A stretch of 64,000 bases of DNA from Mesostigma viride. Its lineage: Eukaryota > Streptophyta > Mesostigmatophyceae > Mesostigmatales > Mesostigmataceae. Both the position numbers and the translations under genes were made by a program. The notes under the pieces were generated by a model. That model did no database searches. It saw only the letters and a list, made by a program, of their open reading frames with translations, and was not told the origin of the DNA. This document shows, piece after piece, positions 33,817-47,500 of the stretch; positions within the stretch are counted from its first letter, which is position 1, and each line of letters starts with the position of its first letter. Location: NCBI GenBank assembly GCA_009746045.1, contig RPFO01000164.1, positions 2,015,400-2,079,399 of the forward strand. Reading direction: 5' to 3'.

Positions 33817-34809
33817 GTTTGTACACAGAAAGTTGCCTCACTCAACTAAGTTTGGCTGCTTGCAAAGTGAACCTAAATGCTCAAAGAGAAAAATCTTTTA
33901 AACCAATGGCATCTGCATGCTGCACACCCCAAGTTGCACAGGGCATGCCCTTTTTTGGGTTTGCTACCTTGGCATATATGGCTTGTGCACCATCCGTGCA
34001 TTCTCGTATTGCCCAAGCTGCACATAAGGTATCAGATGACACAACCATGACCTAGCATATCAACTGGAATTCTATTTGCCTCTGTGGCCTGCTTGCACAC
34101 TACATTGTGACATGCCTGAAGAACTTGCCAGGCAACCATCAGCGCAGGCTGAACTGCCAAGTAGATATGTGGGAGATTCAGAAACCCACAGCATTGCAGA
34201 CAGAAATCCTTGATGCATCAATATCAGGAAGGTGCTTAGGGGCTCAAAAGCCCAAGTCAACACTTCTGCGTCCGCAAGGATACCTGTGTATTCACAAATG
34301 GCATCTCCATGCACAGAGGACAGCCATTTGGCTTGCGCAATAGGGCAGCCCAGACGGTCCTTCGACGGTAACCTACGTTGTCCTCTGCAACAAGCGGATG
34401 GGGCAGAAACAACAGCAATGCAAATAGGCATTGAGTCATCAGAAAAGTGAAACTGCGGAACACCATTTCAGAAAAAACAAACTTCTAACCAATTGGCTGA
34501 CCATTATCCAAAACTCATTACCAGGCCCGCCCATGAATAGATGGGCCAGACAACACATTGGACAAGCATTGCAGCAAGCCTCCTTTGTGATGGGCTGGTC
34601 TGCTCCAAATGGACCAGTGTCAGCCATGCCCCTCACCCTAGTAAGGCTATCAAGCTTCAACATGTTTGCTATCTACCACCTCCAAGCACATGACACGAGA
34701 CTTTACCCTCCCGTCCAAGCCTGGCAGCTCATGTCATCTGTGCGATTCCAGAGTAAAAATGCCTCAACCCCAGAAGATCAACAATGCTCTTGTGCGGTGG
34801 TGTACACAC
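33817..34809. other. 3' flank of CFAP20
   Basis: No gene recognised. The last short exon (about five residues) and 3' UTR of CFAP20 should lie here on the minus strand, but I could not locate the exon with confidence. Confidence 0.4.
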
Positions 34810-36772
34810 CTGGATGGGGAGGAAGAGCTTGAACTCGGGCGGCAGCTCCTCTTCACTGTAGAGGCGGTCGGAGAAGTAGATGCGGCGGATGCGGCAGTTG
34901 GCGTGTATCTGCACACGCAGTGCCTCGATGTAGTTGGTGCCATACGCCCTCCGCGTGAAGTCGCTCAGGTTGAACTGGATCTGGTTCCAGCCCTCATCCA
35001 GCCGCATCGGCATCGTGCAGATGAAAGGCTTCACACGTGTGGTGGACTGCTCGGAACAAAAAGACAACAGAACGAGGAACAAGTCCAGGGACCAACCATC
35101 AGACCTGGGTTGTATGACAAGAGGAACCTAGGTGACCATATAGAAGGCCTCCAAGGCAAAGGGCAAGTGGTGCTTACATGGAGTCCATCACAAAAGCCAT
35201 CAATATGCCAAGACCAACACTAATATGGGACAGAAAACCTGACCAGAGATGCACTGTGCCTGTGGCACTGCACCGAAAAACTCTTTGAAAAATGAATGCC
35301 TGCCAAAGAACAAACTGTTTCTCCCTGCCTGCTAGGAGTGAACCATGCACGCTTAAACCTTCCACAGCTACAATATGCAGTTCTCATGACCTATCCCAAG
35401 TACCATGGTGCCAGCAAGCTTACATGCGCAGCCATTCCACCCACGCGGAGTCAAAGTACGCTGTTGGCATAGCCATGGAGTTATCTTGGATCAGAAGCAA
35501 CAATTATAATCACAGCCTCGGCTCATCCGAAAGATGGTGATTATTGTTTGTGTTTCATCACATCCGGGCCACAACAACACCAGGCAAGCAGGCCAAAGTG
35601 TCCATGGTTTCACGAGCATGGCTTCCCAAGCTCTCGTGACTAGGATTGCATCAAATCTGGTTAAACAGTTTAAAGACGGCATCGATGAAAATGTAAACAA
35701 GCCACATACACAGAAAACATGCACAACAAGACCTTAGCACACAGTTCGCCTCCCAAACATGATCGCAAAACGATGCAATGCGCTCAGAAGACTGACAGGT
35801 ACTCTGGGCAAAGCGATGGGCACAAAGAAGTTGGGCATGAACGTGGCAACTTTTTCCGTGGTTGTATTCAAGGACACATCAATACTGGAGCCAAATTAGG
35901 CACCGCCCATGGAAACTAGGGATATTAGAAACCTGTGAAGGAAGAATAGTTAGCTGTAACATACCTGATAGTTAGATGCTCGGAACCGCCTGCGCACATT
36001 CTTGTCATCTAGAACCTGTACTTCAAACGTGAAGTACTTCTTAAGGTTCTTGATGATCATAACCAGGAACGGCAGCTTGATGCCCAGCGTCTTCTTTGGA
36101 TCGGCTGGGCAGGTGATGAAGTTGGTGCTCACATTTGTGCCCATGATCTCTAACACACTCGACTGGATATCCTGGTCTGTGATGCGCTTGATATGGCCAT
36201 TGCGGACTGTTGCACGTGGAGGGCAGTTGACAAGCGATGAAGGAACATGTTACAAAGTACGTTACAAGCAAGCCAAGTCCAGTCCCGTAATACGATGAAC
36301 AACGACAACTGGAAGGGAGGAGCATACCACATTAGTACATCGCAAAATACTGGGCAAAGAAAGCAGCTAGCAGGCACCACAACAGAAACACTCGACTCCG
36401 CACGTGTTGGAACAAGCAACAGAAACTTGACCGTTCCCAGCGAGGCTGTAGGCAAAACAGATTCAAAAATGTCTTACCTTGCTTGTCCCATATTTGCAAT
36501 GGCTTGCTCCTGGGTAGGAAGGAAATACAAGCAAGGAAAAAGAAAAAATACCAGGCGCAAGGTACCTGTCAGTATAGCCACATGTATCAAACATTGAGAC
36601 ATCCATATGCATTCGTTTCCAGTGCGTCCCAAGAAACACAGAACCAGGGCCGTCGAAAGCAGGCAGCAGGTACTCGACAGACAGTAAGGCCTGGACGAAC
36701 AGAATCAACTTGCACTTACCCAATACTGTACAAGATGGATAAGAACCCAGACTGGAACGTGTTTTTAAACAT
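34810..36772 (-). CDS. CFAP20: Cilia- and flagella-associated protein 20
   Basis: Four exons with matching phases: 36772-36720 ([18 protein letters not shown]), 36509-36478 ([10 protein letters not shown]), 36206-35965 ([15 protein letters not shown]... to [10 protein letters not shown]), 35046-34810 ([15 protein letters not shown]... to EFKLFLPIQ). They give 188 residues, about five short of the usual ~193, so a tiny last exon is probably missing from the model. The protein is almost identical to animal and algal CFAP20, a single beta-sandwich domain that is an inner-junction protein of ciliary doublet microtubules. It implies a flagellated stage, although land plants also keep the gene. Extreme conservation makes the call secure. 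Confidence 0.95.
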
Positions 36773-37099
36773 TTTGGTTCCTAGCTTGAGTCCTCCGGCC
36801 GGAAAGGCGCTTTAAGAACCTCGAGAATTCGCCTTTACACGCCAACGGGATTCTTGGCAAAGATTTCGTTGTAATCGGGACGCGATGTCTGCATGGGTAC
36901 AAGGGCGGGTTTCATAATGTCGAGGTAGTAAGCATTAGATTATTCTTCAAGGTGGCCGGGATGGGACATTTGTGCAAAACAAGCGCCTTTACCGAGCCGC
37001 CCAGGCGCAAGAGGATACTGGTAAGGATTACCGGGAAAACCGGACGGGCCTAAACTACGTTTCGCAGTTGAGAATGGCAATAAACGTGCGGTATGCCTC
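36773..37099. other. Short spacer between CFAP20 and the small ORF
   Basis: Contains the presumed promoter of CFAP20. Nothing else is recognised. Confidence 0.4.
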
Positions 37100-37297
37100 C
37101 TAGCGTAAGGGATAAACCTTTGTACGCACCAGGTCCTTCAACGTGAAGAACACGACAAGAAAAAATCCCAGAGCCAGCAGCTCAAACTCGGCCTTTGCGA
37201 CCAGCCGAAAGATCGGGGTGGCAGGGTCGCGGAGAAATCGAAAAACTACGGCGCCCACTCCCGCGTCAGAAGCGCGACTGTTCCGGTGGGCTGGCAT
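37100..37297 (-). CDS. Small single-pass membrane protein, 65 aa
   Basis: MPAHRNSRASDAG start, then VVFRFLRDPATPIFRLVAKAE, one hydrophobic helix (~43-56, FELLALGFFLVVFF) and a basic tail (LKDLVRTKVYPLR). The layout of N-terminal basic/amphipathic segment, one membrane span and a charged tail suggests a small organelle or ER membrane subunit. I do not recognise the family. It could also be one exon of a longer gene, but it has its own ATG and stop. Confidence 0.45.
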   Translation of the reverse strand: MPAHRNSRASDAGVGAVVFRFLRDPATPIFRLVAKAEFELLALGFFLVVFFTLKDLVRTKVYPLR

Positions 37298-38511
37298 TCC
37301 ACATTTTACGGCCTATCGCTTCTTCTCCAACACCCGCATACACTTCCTCTCTCTGTCCTGTGTACGAGCTTCGTGCCCACACGCTGTTGCACATGAGGAA
37401 CCCGAACGCCTAACAAGCAAAACCTCGCTTTTTTTAGAACGCATCCACCGTGCCGTCGGATGGCTGGGAATAGAAATGGCGATTGGTCAGACTCCATGGT
37501 GGTGGCAGATAGAATAAGGGCTCAGATGGGATCTCTCGCAGCCGACGCAGCGTTGCGCCAGCACAAGTTGTTGACCAGGATAGAAAAAGAGCACTGGATG
37601 GAAGTCTTCCCCCAAGATACGGTAAAAGGCTCTGCTTCACAGTTCACACAACATATCGGTTTACCGGCGTGGGAATAAACTCAACTCAACTCAACAGGTT
37701 GCTCAGGTATGTGTGGTGTGGCCGCGTGGGCAACAAACAACAACAACAACAACAACAACATGTGCGGCGTGGGACAGAAGTCACACAACAACATTACAGC
37801 TGTACCAAGAACACAGCTACAGTCAAGGGTCTTGTTGTTGCTGTTGTTGCCCACGCCGCACACAGTCAAGGGTCTAGGGAGGTCCGTCTAGGGAACGGTG
37901 CGCGGTGGACGTTCGGGCATCCCACAACAACAACAACAGTACATAGGTACAAAAACTGAGCGTCTACACTACTGTTACATCGAGCAGGTTATACTTTCTA
38001 CTACTAGGTAGTTGGGACTTGGATGGTTCCCATTGCGCAGTCGTAGGCCGGGCATCACACGTTCTTGAACTCTGTCCGTAGTTTGAAAGTGGCTAGAAAC
38101 ATCCGCGTGGAGTTGAGCTGACCAACAACCAACTATGCCCGAGGTGACAGCTTGGCACTTGGCAGTGTACCTGGCCATGGCTGTCGGCCTGCGACAGAGA
38201 ATTTTTTGGCACCATACTGGATTCGGTGGTGTCGACACTCGATTTTTACTCCTGGATACATTAACAATGACGAAAATCCGCTTTCATCGTCATGCACAAA
38301 ACTTCGACTGAGTAGACGCTTTAGTTCAGGTCGCTCGCCCCGTAACGCCCGTCTTCATTTTATTGTTACCGTGTTTTTGTGTGCCGTCGAACTCGGTGTG
38401 GGATGCACACTGGAGAGGATGAAAATGTAAAAGCGCGCACATCCCTCCACCGCAAAGTTATGCCAGAAGACAAGCAGGTATAGGGCTATATAATCCAAGC
38501 TGAGTTTTTCG
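37298..38511. other. Intergenic upstream of the CHD gene
   Basis: Holds short microsatellites ((CAACT)n at 37678-37695; (CAA)n at 37735-37760 and 37925-37938) but no recognised gene. The promoter of the CHD gene should lie at its right end. Confidence 0.45.
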
Positions 38512-41500
38512 ATGCGTGCGAGGACATTTGCTGGCCACGTAGACAGTTCTTCCTCTTCGCCGCAAGGTGCGCCTCCCAGACCGGGTCGAGGAGAAAATTC
38601 TACTAGGTTATCTTCTCGGGTAAGGAACCTGCCAGACTGTGAGCAGAAATCGAATGCTGGCAGGAAAGGAAGCACTGCACAGCCGGAGAATTCAGTCGGA
38701 AATGTTTTGCTAGTTGGCAAGGGTCAGAAGGTTGCTCGGCCGCCCCACCATGGCGGTTCAAGTGGGGGAGAATTGGCAAATGATGGCGATTCTGCCAACA
38801 AAGACGGCCCTGAAACTCGCGTGGGTGGCGTACAGGTAAGTCACGTATGACTGAAATCTCAACTTGCACAGCAGCTTGGCGATGAATAATAAGCTTGAGA
38901 TCTTGATAACTCGGTTTGACCGGTTGCTTATGATGCGCTTTTTATTGCAACGTTCGGCCCAGTTCCCTTCTACTCTTGGTTTCGGGATTCTCCTTCCCGT
39001 TTCCGCGTTTACCTGTTAGGCTTTCAAGTTGGCAGAGAGGGCCCTTTTTCGGGATCCAGACAGTCCCAATGTGCTTTCATGCCGTGTTTGTTCGTCGTGC
39101 ACTAGATGCCATCTTTTCATGCGTTGTTGTATTGGCACTGCTGGATGAAGGCCAGCTGACGTTGTCGTGGTTACCGTGTGTGTACGGTGCGTCTGCTCTA
39201 TCGTTATGGATCAGTGCTCTCGTGTCTGATTGCCTGACTTGCTCTGTCCTAATTGGTCTGCTGTGGGTGCACCTTTCCTGCGACTCCTGCAGGGAAAGCA
39301 CGGCCAAGCCAACGGCGCGCAGCCAGCGGTCAACAATCGCGTGTTGCATCTCCTAGGGGGTAAAGGTGAGGGGCTTGTGATGGTTGTGGGGTTGGGGCAT
39401 GGGGGGTGGGCATTGGAGAAATGCCTCGACTATCGTAGTTGGTGAGGAGATCCATGGCTTTGTGCCAGTGGCCTTGGAATTGGAGACATTTAAGGTAAAA
39501 GAAAATTATCTGTGTATTTCTTTTCTTTCTTTTTTCCCTGCAATCAGAGCTTCCTTGCATGCAGTGCTCATACCTGCGCCAGCTGTCACACATTGACTTG
39601 GAGAGTTTTTGAAAATGGAGTCTGGAAAGGAAGGTTCCCTTGTTGGTTGCTGTAACAGTTTTTCTGCCTGCCATCCCTTTCATGGTGGCTAGCCTGCTTT
39701 CACGTGGGGTAGGTCGCTGGGAAGAACCTTCTCAACAGCCATTCTTGTTGCCACCTTGCATTGGACCATGCTGTCCTCGTTGTTGCCACCTTGCCTCCTT
39801 CATGTTCTGGCTCTCTCGGCTCGTCCCCTTAAGAGGTTCTGCGCCAGCTCGCTCTGCCCACTACCTGCCTGTTCGCATGGCCACGAAACATCTTGCTCTG
39901 CCCCTCGTACTCCCCCTACTCCTTCTGGTGACAGGTGCACGGGAAGGCAATGTGGCTGTGGCAAACGGTGAAAACAAGGGGGCTGCGCCAAACGGTGCCA
40001 ACAAGGGGGCTGCGCCAAATGGTGGCGACAAGGCGGCTGCGCCAAATGTTGGCGACAAGGCGGCTGCGCCAAATGGTGGCAACAAGGGGACTGCGGGGGA
40101 TGGTGCCTCTGAGGGCAGGACAACAAGGGGCAGCAAGCGGCGGGATGCCAGCAACGAGGCGGCACCCGCACCGGCATCCGATCCGCCTGGCGCACCTCCG
40201 GCAAAAAGGAACAAGAGGGATGCCAGCCGGGATGCTGCGCTGGCTAATGGGGAAGGGGCCGTGGGGGGGAAGGGGAAGAAGCGGGGCAAGGAACGTGCAC
40301 GGCTGCCAGCAGAAGCAAGGGCCATGGGGGGGAATGCAGGGGTGGCAGATGCGGGGGATGCCGCTGCAATTGGGGCGGGCGTGGGGTGTGGGGGGAAAGC
40401 AGGGAAACGGAGCCAGGAGCAGGCATCTGGGGATGGAGTGGGGAGAAATGTGGAGCAGGCAACTGGGCGGGAGCGGCTGTTGATGCTGGCCGCCGCAGGT
40501 GCCAGCACGAGCATGGAGCAGGCAGGGGCGGCAGGGACTGACGGTGGCGTGGAGCAGGCAGGGGGCCCTGAACAGGCCAGGGGCGCGGGGCAGGCCGGGG
40601 AGGCGGACGTGTACGCACCGGACCAGGTCGGGGAGGATGGGGTACGTGGGGGGAGGGGGGGGGCAATGGGGGCCGGGGCTTCAGGCGGGCAGGGGGCCGG
40701 GCCAAGGTTGTGCCGAATGCCAGGTCAACAAACCCAGGGACAAGGGCCCTGGAGCGTTGACATGCATTAGCTGATAGCAGTTGTGCGCAGACGTCACGTC
40801 GCAGTGGCTGCAAACGCAGGGGCTATTGATCGAGGGCAGAATGCTTGGGGGCTCAAACGCAGGACAATCCGTTGATAGGAGGGGGTTGAAGAGAAGGCAA
40901 GCCGATGTAGCAGTTGTCGCCATGTCCTTGGCTTGGCTTTTGCCTTTAATAGGGTGAGGGGAGACAGCTCTGTGGGTGCCATTGTTTGGACGACGCCAGC
41001 CAGTGATTCCCTGCATGGCCTGATGTGTGGATCGCCAGAATCGCCGCATTCGCAGAGGGAGCCCCCACTAGGCTAGGCTTTGTCCAGGTGTGCCCCCACT
41101 AGGCTGGGCTTTGCGCAGGTGTGCCCCCACTAGGCTGGGCTCTGCGCAGGTGTGCCCCCACTAGGCTGGGCTCTGCGCAGGTGTGCCCCCACTAGGCTAG
41201 GCTCTGCGCAGGTGTGCCCCCACTAGGCTGGGCTCTGCGCAGGTGAGCCCCCACTAGGCTAGGCTCTGCGCAGGTGTGCCCCCACTAGGCTAGGCTCTGC
41301 GCAGGTGAGCCCCCACTAGGCTGGGCTCTGCGCAGGTGTGCCCCCACTAGGCTGGGCTCTGCGCAGGTGTGCCCCCACTAGGCTAGGCTCTGCGCAGGTG
41401 AGCCCCCACTAGGCTGGGCTCTGCGCAGGTGAGCCCCCACTAGGCTAGGCTCTGCGCAGGTGAGCCCCCACTAGGCTGGGCTCTGCGCAGGTGAGCCCCC

Positions 41501-44500
41501 ACTAGGCTGGGCTCTGCGCAGGTGAGCCCCCACTAGGCTGGGCTCTGCGCAGGTGTGCCCCCACTAGGCTGGGCTCTGCGCAGGTGAGCCCCCACTAGGT
41601 TAGGCTCTGCGCAGGTGAGCCCCCACTAGGCTGGGCTCTGCGCAGGTGAGCCCCCACTAGGCTGGGCTCTGCGCAGGTGAGCCCCCACTAGGCTGGGCTC
41701 TGCGCAGGTGTGCCCCCACTAGGCTAGGCTCTGCGCAGGTGTGCCCCCACTAGGCTGGGCTCTGCGCAGGTGAGCCCCCACTAGGCTAGGCTCTGCGCAG
41801 GTGTGCCCCCACTAGGCTGGGCTCTGCGCAGGTGAGCCCCCACTAGGTTAGGCTCTGCGCAGGTGAGCCCCCACTAGGCTAGGCTCTGCGCAGGTGAGCC
41901 CCCACTAGGCTGGGCTCTGCGCAGGTGAGCCCCCACTAGGCTGGGCTTTGCGCAGGTGAGCCCCCACTTGGCTAGGCTCTGCGCAGGTGTGCCCCCACTA
42001 GGCTGGGCTCTGCGCAGGTGTGCCCCCACTAGGCTGGGCTCTGCGCAGGTGTGCCCCCACTAGGCTAGGCTCTGCGCAGGTGTGCCCCCACTAGGCTGGG
42101 CTCTGCGCAGGTGTGCCCCCACTAGGCTAGGCTCCCAGGTGAGCCTCCATGAGAGGTCGATTGGTCGGGGTCGGATTCGTTCGTTCCAGCCCTGTGGATC
42201 TCATCAGCGACATGTCAACATCTTTATCCGCCCTGCGCGTCGTTGCGCCTGTCTCCCTCCCGCGCCTCTCCTTGTCCTGCGCGTGCTCAAGCGTCGATGC
42301 CAGCACCCCAGACCAATGTGCCTTCAGCGCCCAGCATATGTCAGGGATCCTTGCACTTCCCTAACCTCGGTTTCGTACGCCCATCTGTGTTTCTTGGGGG
42401 TCGCCCCGCGTGGCATAATAGTAGGGCCCCGCGTAGCATAATAATAGGGCCCCGCGCGGCATAATAATAGGGCCCCGCGTGGCATAATAATAGGGCCCCG
42501 CGTGGCATAATAATAGGGCCCCGCATGGCATAATAATAGGGCCCTGCGTGGCATAATAATAGGGCCCCGCGTGGCATAATAATAGGGCCCCGCGTGGCAT
42601 AATAATAGGGCCCCGCGTGGCATAATAATAGGGCCCCGCGTGGCATAATAATAGGGCCCCGCATGGCATAATAATAGGGCCCCGCGTGGCATAATAATAG
42701 GGCCCCGCGTGGCATAATAATAGGGCCCCGCGTGGCATAATAATAGGGCCCCGCATGGCATAATAATAGGGCCCCGCGTGGCATTAAAATGCCTCGTACG
42801 GCACATTACTTGTAACGCATGAATCTAATACGTGCTCCTGTGCCTGCAGGCTGCTGCCTCCGGGTGGCCCCGTTTCTGTCATCCCCACCCTGCCCACCTC
42901 CTGACGCCTTCCCATCCCTGGTGTGTCTTCGTGCCTTGTGCAACCGGCTGCGGATGCATTTCCACGCACACCCACATACATGTCCATGTGTGCAAAACGC
43001 CAGCATTTCTTCTGCTGTGGCAAGTGCGGCCTGGGTGGCTCGTTGCTCATGTGTGACGGCTGCCCCGAGGTCTACCACGCCGCCTGTGTGGACCCGCCCC
43101 TTGAGGTAGGGGATGGAGCCGCTAGATAAGGCCGCCGTATTTGATTTTTGGTATGTCGCATGGATGTCAGGGGTGCTTGGGGATGGGTGCTCAGGGTGCT
43201 GTAGCCGGGAGGCTTGTGTTTTTGCTTGTGTTGTGCTTGTGTTTAAGGAAATATGCACTGAAGTGACAGGTCGCGTGATTTCGATCTTCCAGGGAGTTGG
43301 CCTTTCTGGGGATATATTACGGTGATGAGCTTTGCTTCGTGTTGCTTGCATTCAATGCTTCGTGAAGGGTTGCCTCCATGGGCTTCTGGCGTCCTAGGCC
43401 AGTTTGCAAAACAGGTAGATTACCCACAGCGAACGGGCACGTGCCAACTCATGTAGGCCGCACTGTGTTGCATGCGCTCGCTCCGTGCGCTAGTCTCCGC
43501 TGGAGCTATCCTCAAGGAGTTCTTTTCCAGGAAAGGTGTAGGACTGTTATTGTGACAAGCCATCTTGAGTTAGGCTACAGTCTGCAGTGCCTGCAGTTTG
43601 GTGGTGCGATTGGGTCAATCCTGTGCTACTCTAGCGTCAGCTCTGTGGCTATGACCTTGACTTGTATCTGTAGGTTTTCGTTCCAGCAATTCGGTGTTTC
43701 AGATGGCATTGTAGGTGCAGCATTCGCTGCTTCGCTCTATCGACTTGAGTTTGTAGATGGGCCAAGTTATAGCACACGGCATGCTCCAGGATCACATATG
43801 TCTTGGCCAGGGGTGGACCCAATCTAATGATTATATTATATAATCGGTGGGTCGATACGCGTTTGCAGGAAGAGGATATGCCCGAAGGCGACTGGTACTG
43901 CGCCGAGTGCCTGAGGAGGGACCCTGCCCTGGCAGCTGCAGCAGCCGCAGCCGCCGCTGAGTTGGCTGCTGCCCACCGCCCGATGGGGTTGGCTAAGTCC
44001 AAGGATGCGCATGCCGGGGGCAAGGGGAAGGACCAGCGGAAGGGCACGGTTAAGGTTGCCGTGATGAAGAAAACGCAGCAGAAGAAAGACAATCAGAGGG
44101 ACAAGAGAAAGGCGAAGGTGAAGCCAAAGCCGAAGGGGAAAAAACAAGAAAAGGGCAAGGACAAGGGACAGGCTGGGCGGCTTAAGAAGCACAAGGACAA
44201 GAAGAAACGCCGCAAGATCGGGGAGGAGGGGGAGGAGGAGGAGGAGGAGGAGTATGAACCAAGTGAAAGTGATGACGAGGATGATGATGACGACGAGGAG
44301 GAGGATGGCGATGATGATGATGATGACGATGGCGCTAGTGATGCTGACTCTGAAGCCAGCACAAAGGAGCGGAGAAAGCGGATGGATGGCTGGAGCAAGA
44401 AGGCTCACCCCAAGGAGAGGGACCCTTATAAAACGGTAGGCTGTCCTGATTGCATAGTGCTGGAGCAGACTCACGAGCACGACCTAGGGGGTGGCTATGC

Positions 44501-47500
44501 GCCACATTGTGGTGTTCTCAACCGCTCCCAAGGCATTGTTGTGTTCGTAGACCCATGAGACGACCGGCGCATGTAAATGCAAATGTATATGTTTGAAGTG
44601 TGTGGCTAATGTGAGGACTACCTTTCCCATCTGCTGGCGGATGCATGTCATGCCATGGCCGATCTCTGGGAGGAGCCACCCCTGAAGCATGGTAACGGTC
44701 ACTGGCGCATCATGCTCATAACCATTCAGCACATATCTGGGCATGCGCTTAGTGGCGGTGATGGACCGCTGCAGCCACCTCGGCGCGCTTTATGGCTGCG
44801 TAACTGGCTGTGTTTATTGCTGCATGGTCTATGTATAATATGTTTGTTGTCATATTAAGCGCCACGTGTCCGTCCTAGATGCCCTAGTCCTGTGTTGTGG
44901 ACTGGCCGCCTCAACTACACAGCTCCCTGCGTTTGCCTAGCCCTCCATTGGAATATTACCCCATTTCATCGCGGGGTGTTGAGTAGTGCCCTGCCACGAG
45001 GAGCAACGCGGCTAGCGCATGCGGAATATGGTGAACCCTGCCTGGGGATCAGCAGTGTCCGCATCGCCGTGGCCTGAGGCACGCACAGGCCCACACTTTG
45101 CGTCTCGGTTATGTTCGGTCCAAGTATTTTTTAGTATTGGTCATGGCTTGAATGATGCAGCGCTGTGATGATTCAACTCTTGGCCGTTGCTTGAAGGATT
45201 CAGCCCCTGCAGCACGGCCACGTTGTTGGGCACGCGACTGCAAAAGGACTGGCTTGAGGCCGCACGCACAACTGCTTCTTGCTGGCCATCCATCAGCCGT
45301 GTTTTTGAACTACTGGCTCTCTGTGGCGATGTTTCACGTCACAGACCCACTTCCACCACACTGCTTCCCCCTGCTCTAATCCCCCCTGGGTCCTTGCAAC
45401 GGGCCTCCCTCCCCTTCATCTGTCCCATCTGCCATTGCCCCCTCTGTCACTGACTCCTTTGCCATCGCCCCCTCTGCTGTCCCCTCCGTGTCTGTCCCCC
45501 CTGCCATCACCTCCTTTACCGTTGCCCCCCAGTCGGCCTCATGGTGCGCCGTCTGCCTGGACGGGGGCAATCTGCTCTGCTGCGACACCTGCCCCAAAGT
45601 ATACCACCTCGTGTGCCTCAGCCCGCCGCTGACGGTGAGCCCAGATTCGGCAAGGGATACATACACGTGCTTGCCGATGCGTGGCTACATACAAGAAGAT
45701 GTGCTCCCCATGTGCAACAAGAAGTGCTTCCCGCCAACAAAAGTGCCTTCCGCCAACAAAAAGTGCCTGCCGCCATCAATGTGATGTGTTTGATTAGTGC
45801 ACCTCGTTAGCATCTTGTCAAAGTTCCTGGCATGAGACGTTGTTGGAACTGTTTGCGCTGCGACGGGGGCGGCAGCGCTTGTGCGGAAGTTGGTATTGTC
45901 ATCGGTTCCCTCCGTTTCGTGCCGGGTATGCTCGGTTCCTGTCTGCTTCATGTGCTGTCCTGTTGGGCCGCTGGTGTGTCGATCAAAGCCTGGGGGAGTG
46001 TCCACGTGTTTGTTGGGTGGAAATCGTAGTTGGTGCAGCGTGTTGCATTTGCTTACCATACCCAGTGTTTCCTCTCTTTACTTTTCACTTTTGCTATTGC
46101 CTAATACCAAGGGCGTTGCCATGTGACACCCATCCACACACGCGTGCGTGCCCCAGCGACAGCTAAACTTTTTCTAGATGCCATTTCGGCTGGGAGATGC
46201 AAGTGTGTGCGGCCGTTGTGTTGTAGGGTAGTCACCGTTTTTATACCTCCATCATCTTGCCTTGAAGGCTCGTGACTGCTCTGGCTTACATGTGTTGCCT
46301 TCCTGCCCATCCTGCCCAGTCCAGCCCACCTGAAGGCAGTAACCCTCGACCCTCGAGGCTCCCATTCACCCGTCCTTTGAGCATCATCGGCCCTTCCCTT
46401 CATGCCATCAACCTTTCCCTTAAGTGCTCTTTGACCGTCTCTTGCCCTCCATGAGCCATCCCCCTAACCTCTGTTCACCCTCTTCCTGCCGCCGCTTGGT
46501 GGCCTGCCGCTCGGCGCGCCTGTTTTCCCCTTGCAGAAGCTGCCCCGCGGGAGGTGGGAATGCCCGATATGCCGCCCAAAGCCTACCAAGGTCACTGATG
46601 AGGCGCCGGGTGGAGGCGACCCGTTGGCCGCGTTGCAGGTGGGTGCTTGGTGTGGACCGTTCTGTGTGGCTTGCTTGTACACCAGGGCAAAATGACAAAC
46701 AAGCAGGGAATTTACTCCTTGACCCTCAGTGAGGAAGGGCTTGTTTTTCTTATAATAATGGACATATCTTGTCGGGTGTCTGGGGAGCACGCCTGTGACA
46801 GTCAAAACATGGGAAGCGCGCCTGTGACAGTCAAAACATGGGAAGCACGCCTGTGACAGTCAAAACATGGGGAGCACGCCTGTGACAGTGAAAACATGGG
46901 GAGCACCTCTTAGACAGTGAAAACATGGGGAGCACGCCTGTGACAGTGAAAGGGTTTGTGGATCGCTTCCCCAGCTTTGCATGAACAAAAGTTTGATGAT
47001 AATGGTGTGGTGCCTGTGCTCGTTGACCCACTTTCTTGGGTAAAGTTGTGTAAACCATGTCTGGCTCGGCCCAGCTTGTCTTCACGTTTTGGTAAGTGCG
47101 TGGGCGTGTTCCCTCTGCTCATCAATGAGTGTCAATGACGAGACTTCGACGTGCACGTCAGGTCCAATGTGCCTCGGAATGACAGCCTACCTAAACCCTT
47201 AGTCTTAAACCCTAAACCCTAAACGACTTGTGCGCGGAACTTCTTGTGCTGCTTGTCTTCACATGTTGGAAGGGTACTAGTTTGTCCCATGTTCACTGTA
47301 TGTGTCCACAGCCCACTATACTGACAAGGAGTGATGCATGGCCTGTTGTAATGTATTAAAATGTGGTTGCACCCCTCCTGTCTCACACCCTTGGCACCCC
47401 CCCTGCTGGGTGGCGCCAGGTGGAGGCCATCCTTGGGTGCCGGCGACGCGCCGACGCTCCCCCGCCCCCGCCAGCCGGGGCCATCCCGTTGTCTGCGCAG

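Noticed and set aside
39230-39300. Independent small + strand gene before the CHD exon 2
   Set aside because: Only the part after the acceptor at 39292 is needed to continue the CHD frame; the rest has no support.
39640-39934. N-terminal signal-like hydrophobic extension of the CHD exon 3 frame
   Set aside because: An acceptor at 39934 and the phase of the preceding exon place this stretch in the intron; a membrane signal would not fit a nuclear remodeler.
42324-42806. 160-codon frame over the 23-bp minisatellite
   Set aside because: Low-complexity, intronic, on the opposite strand to the CHD gene.
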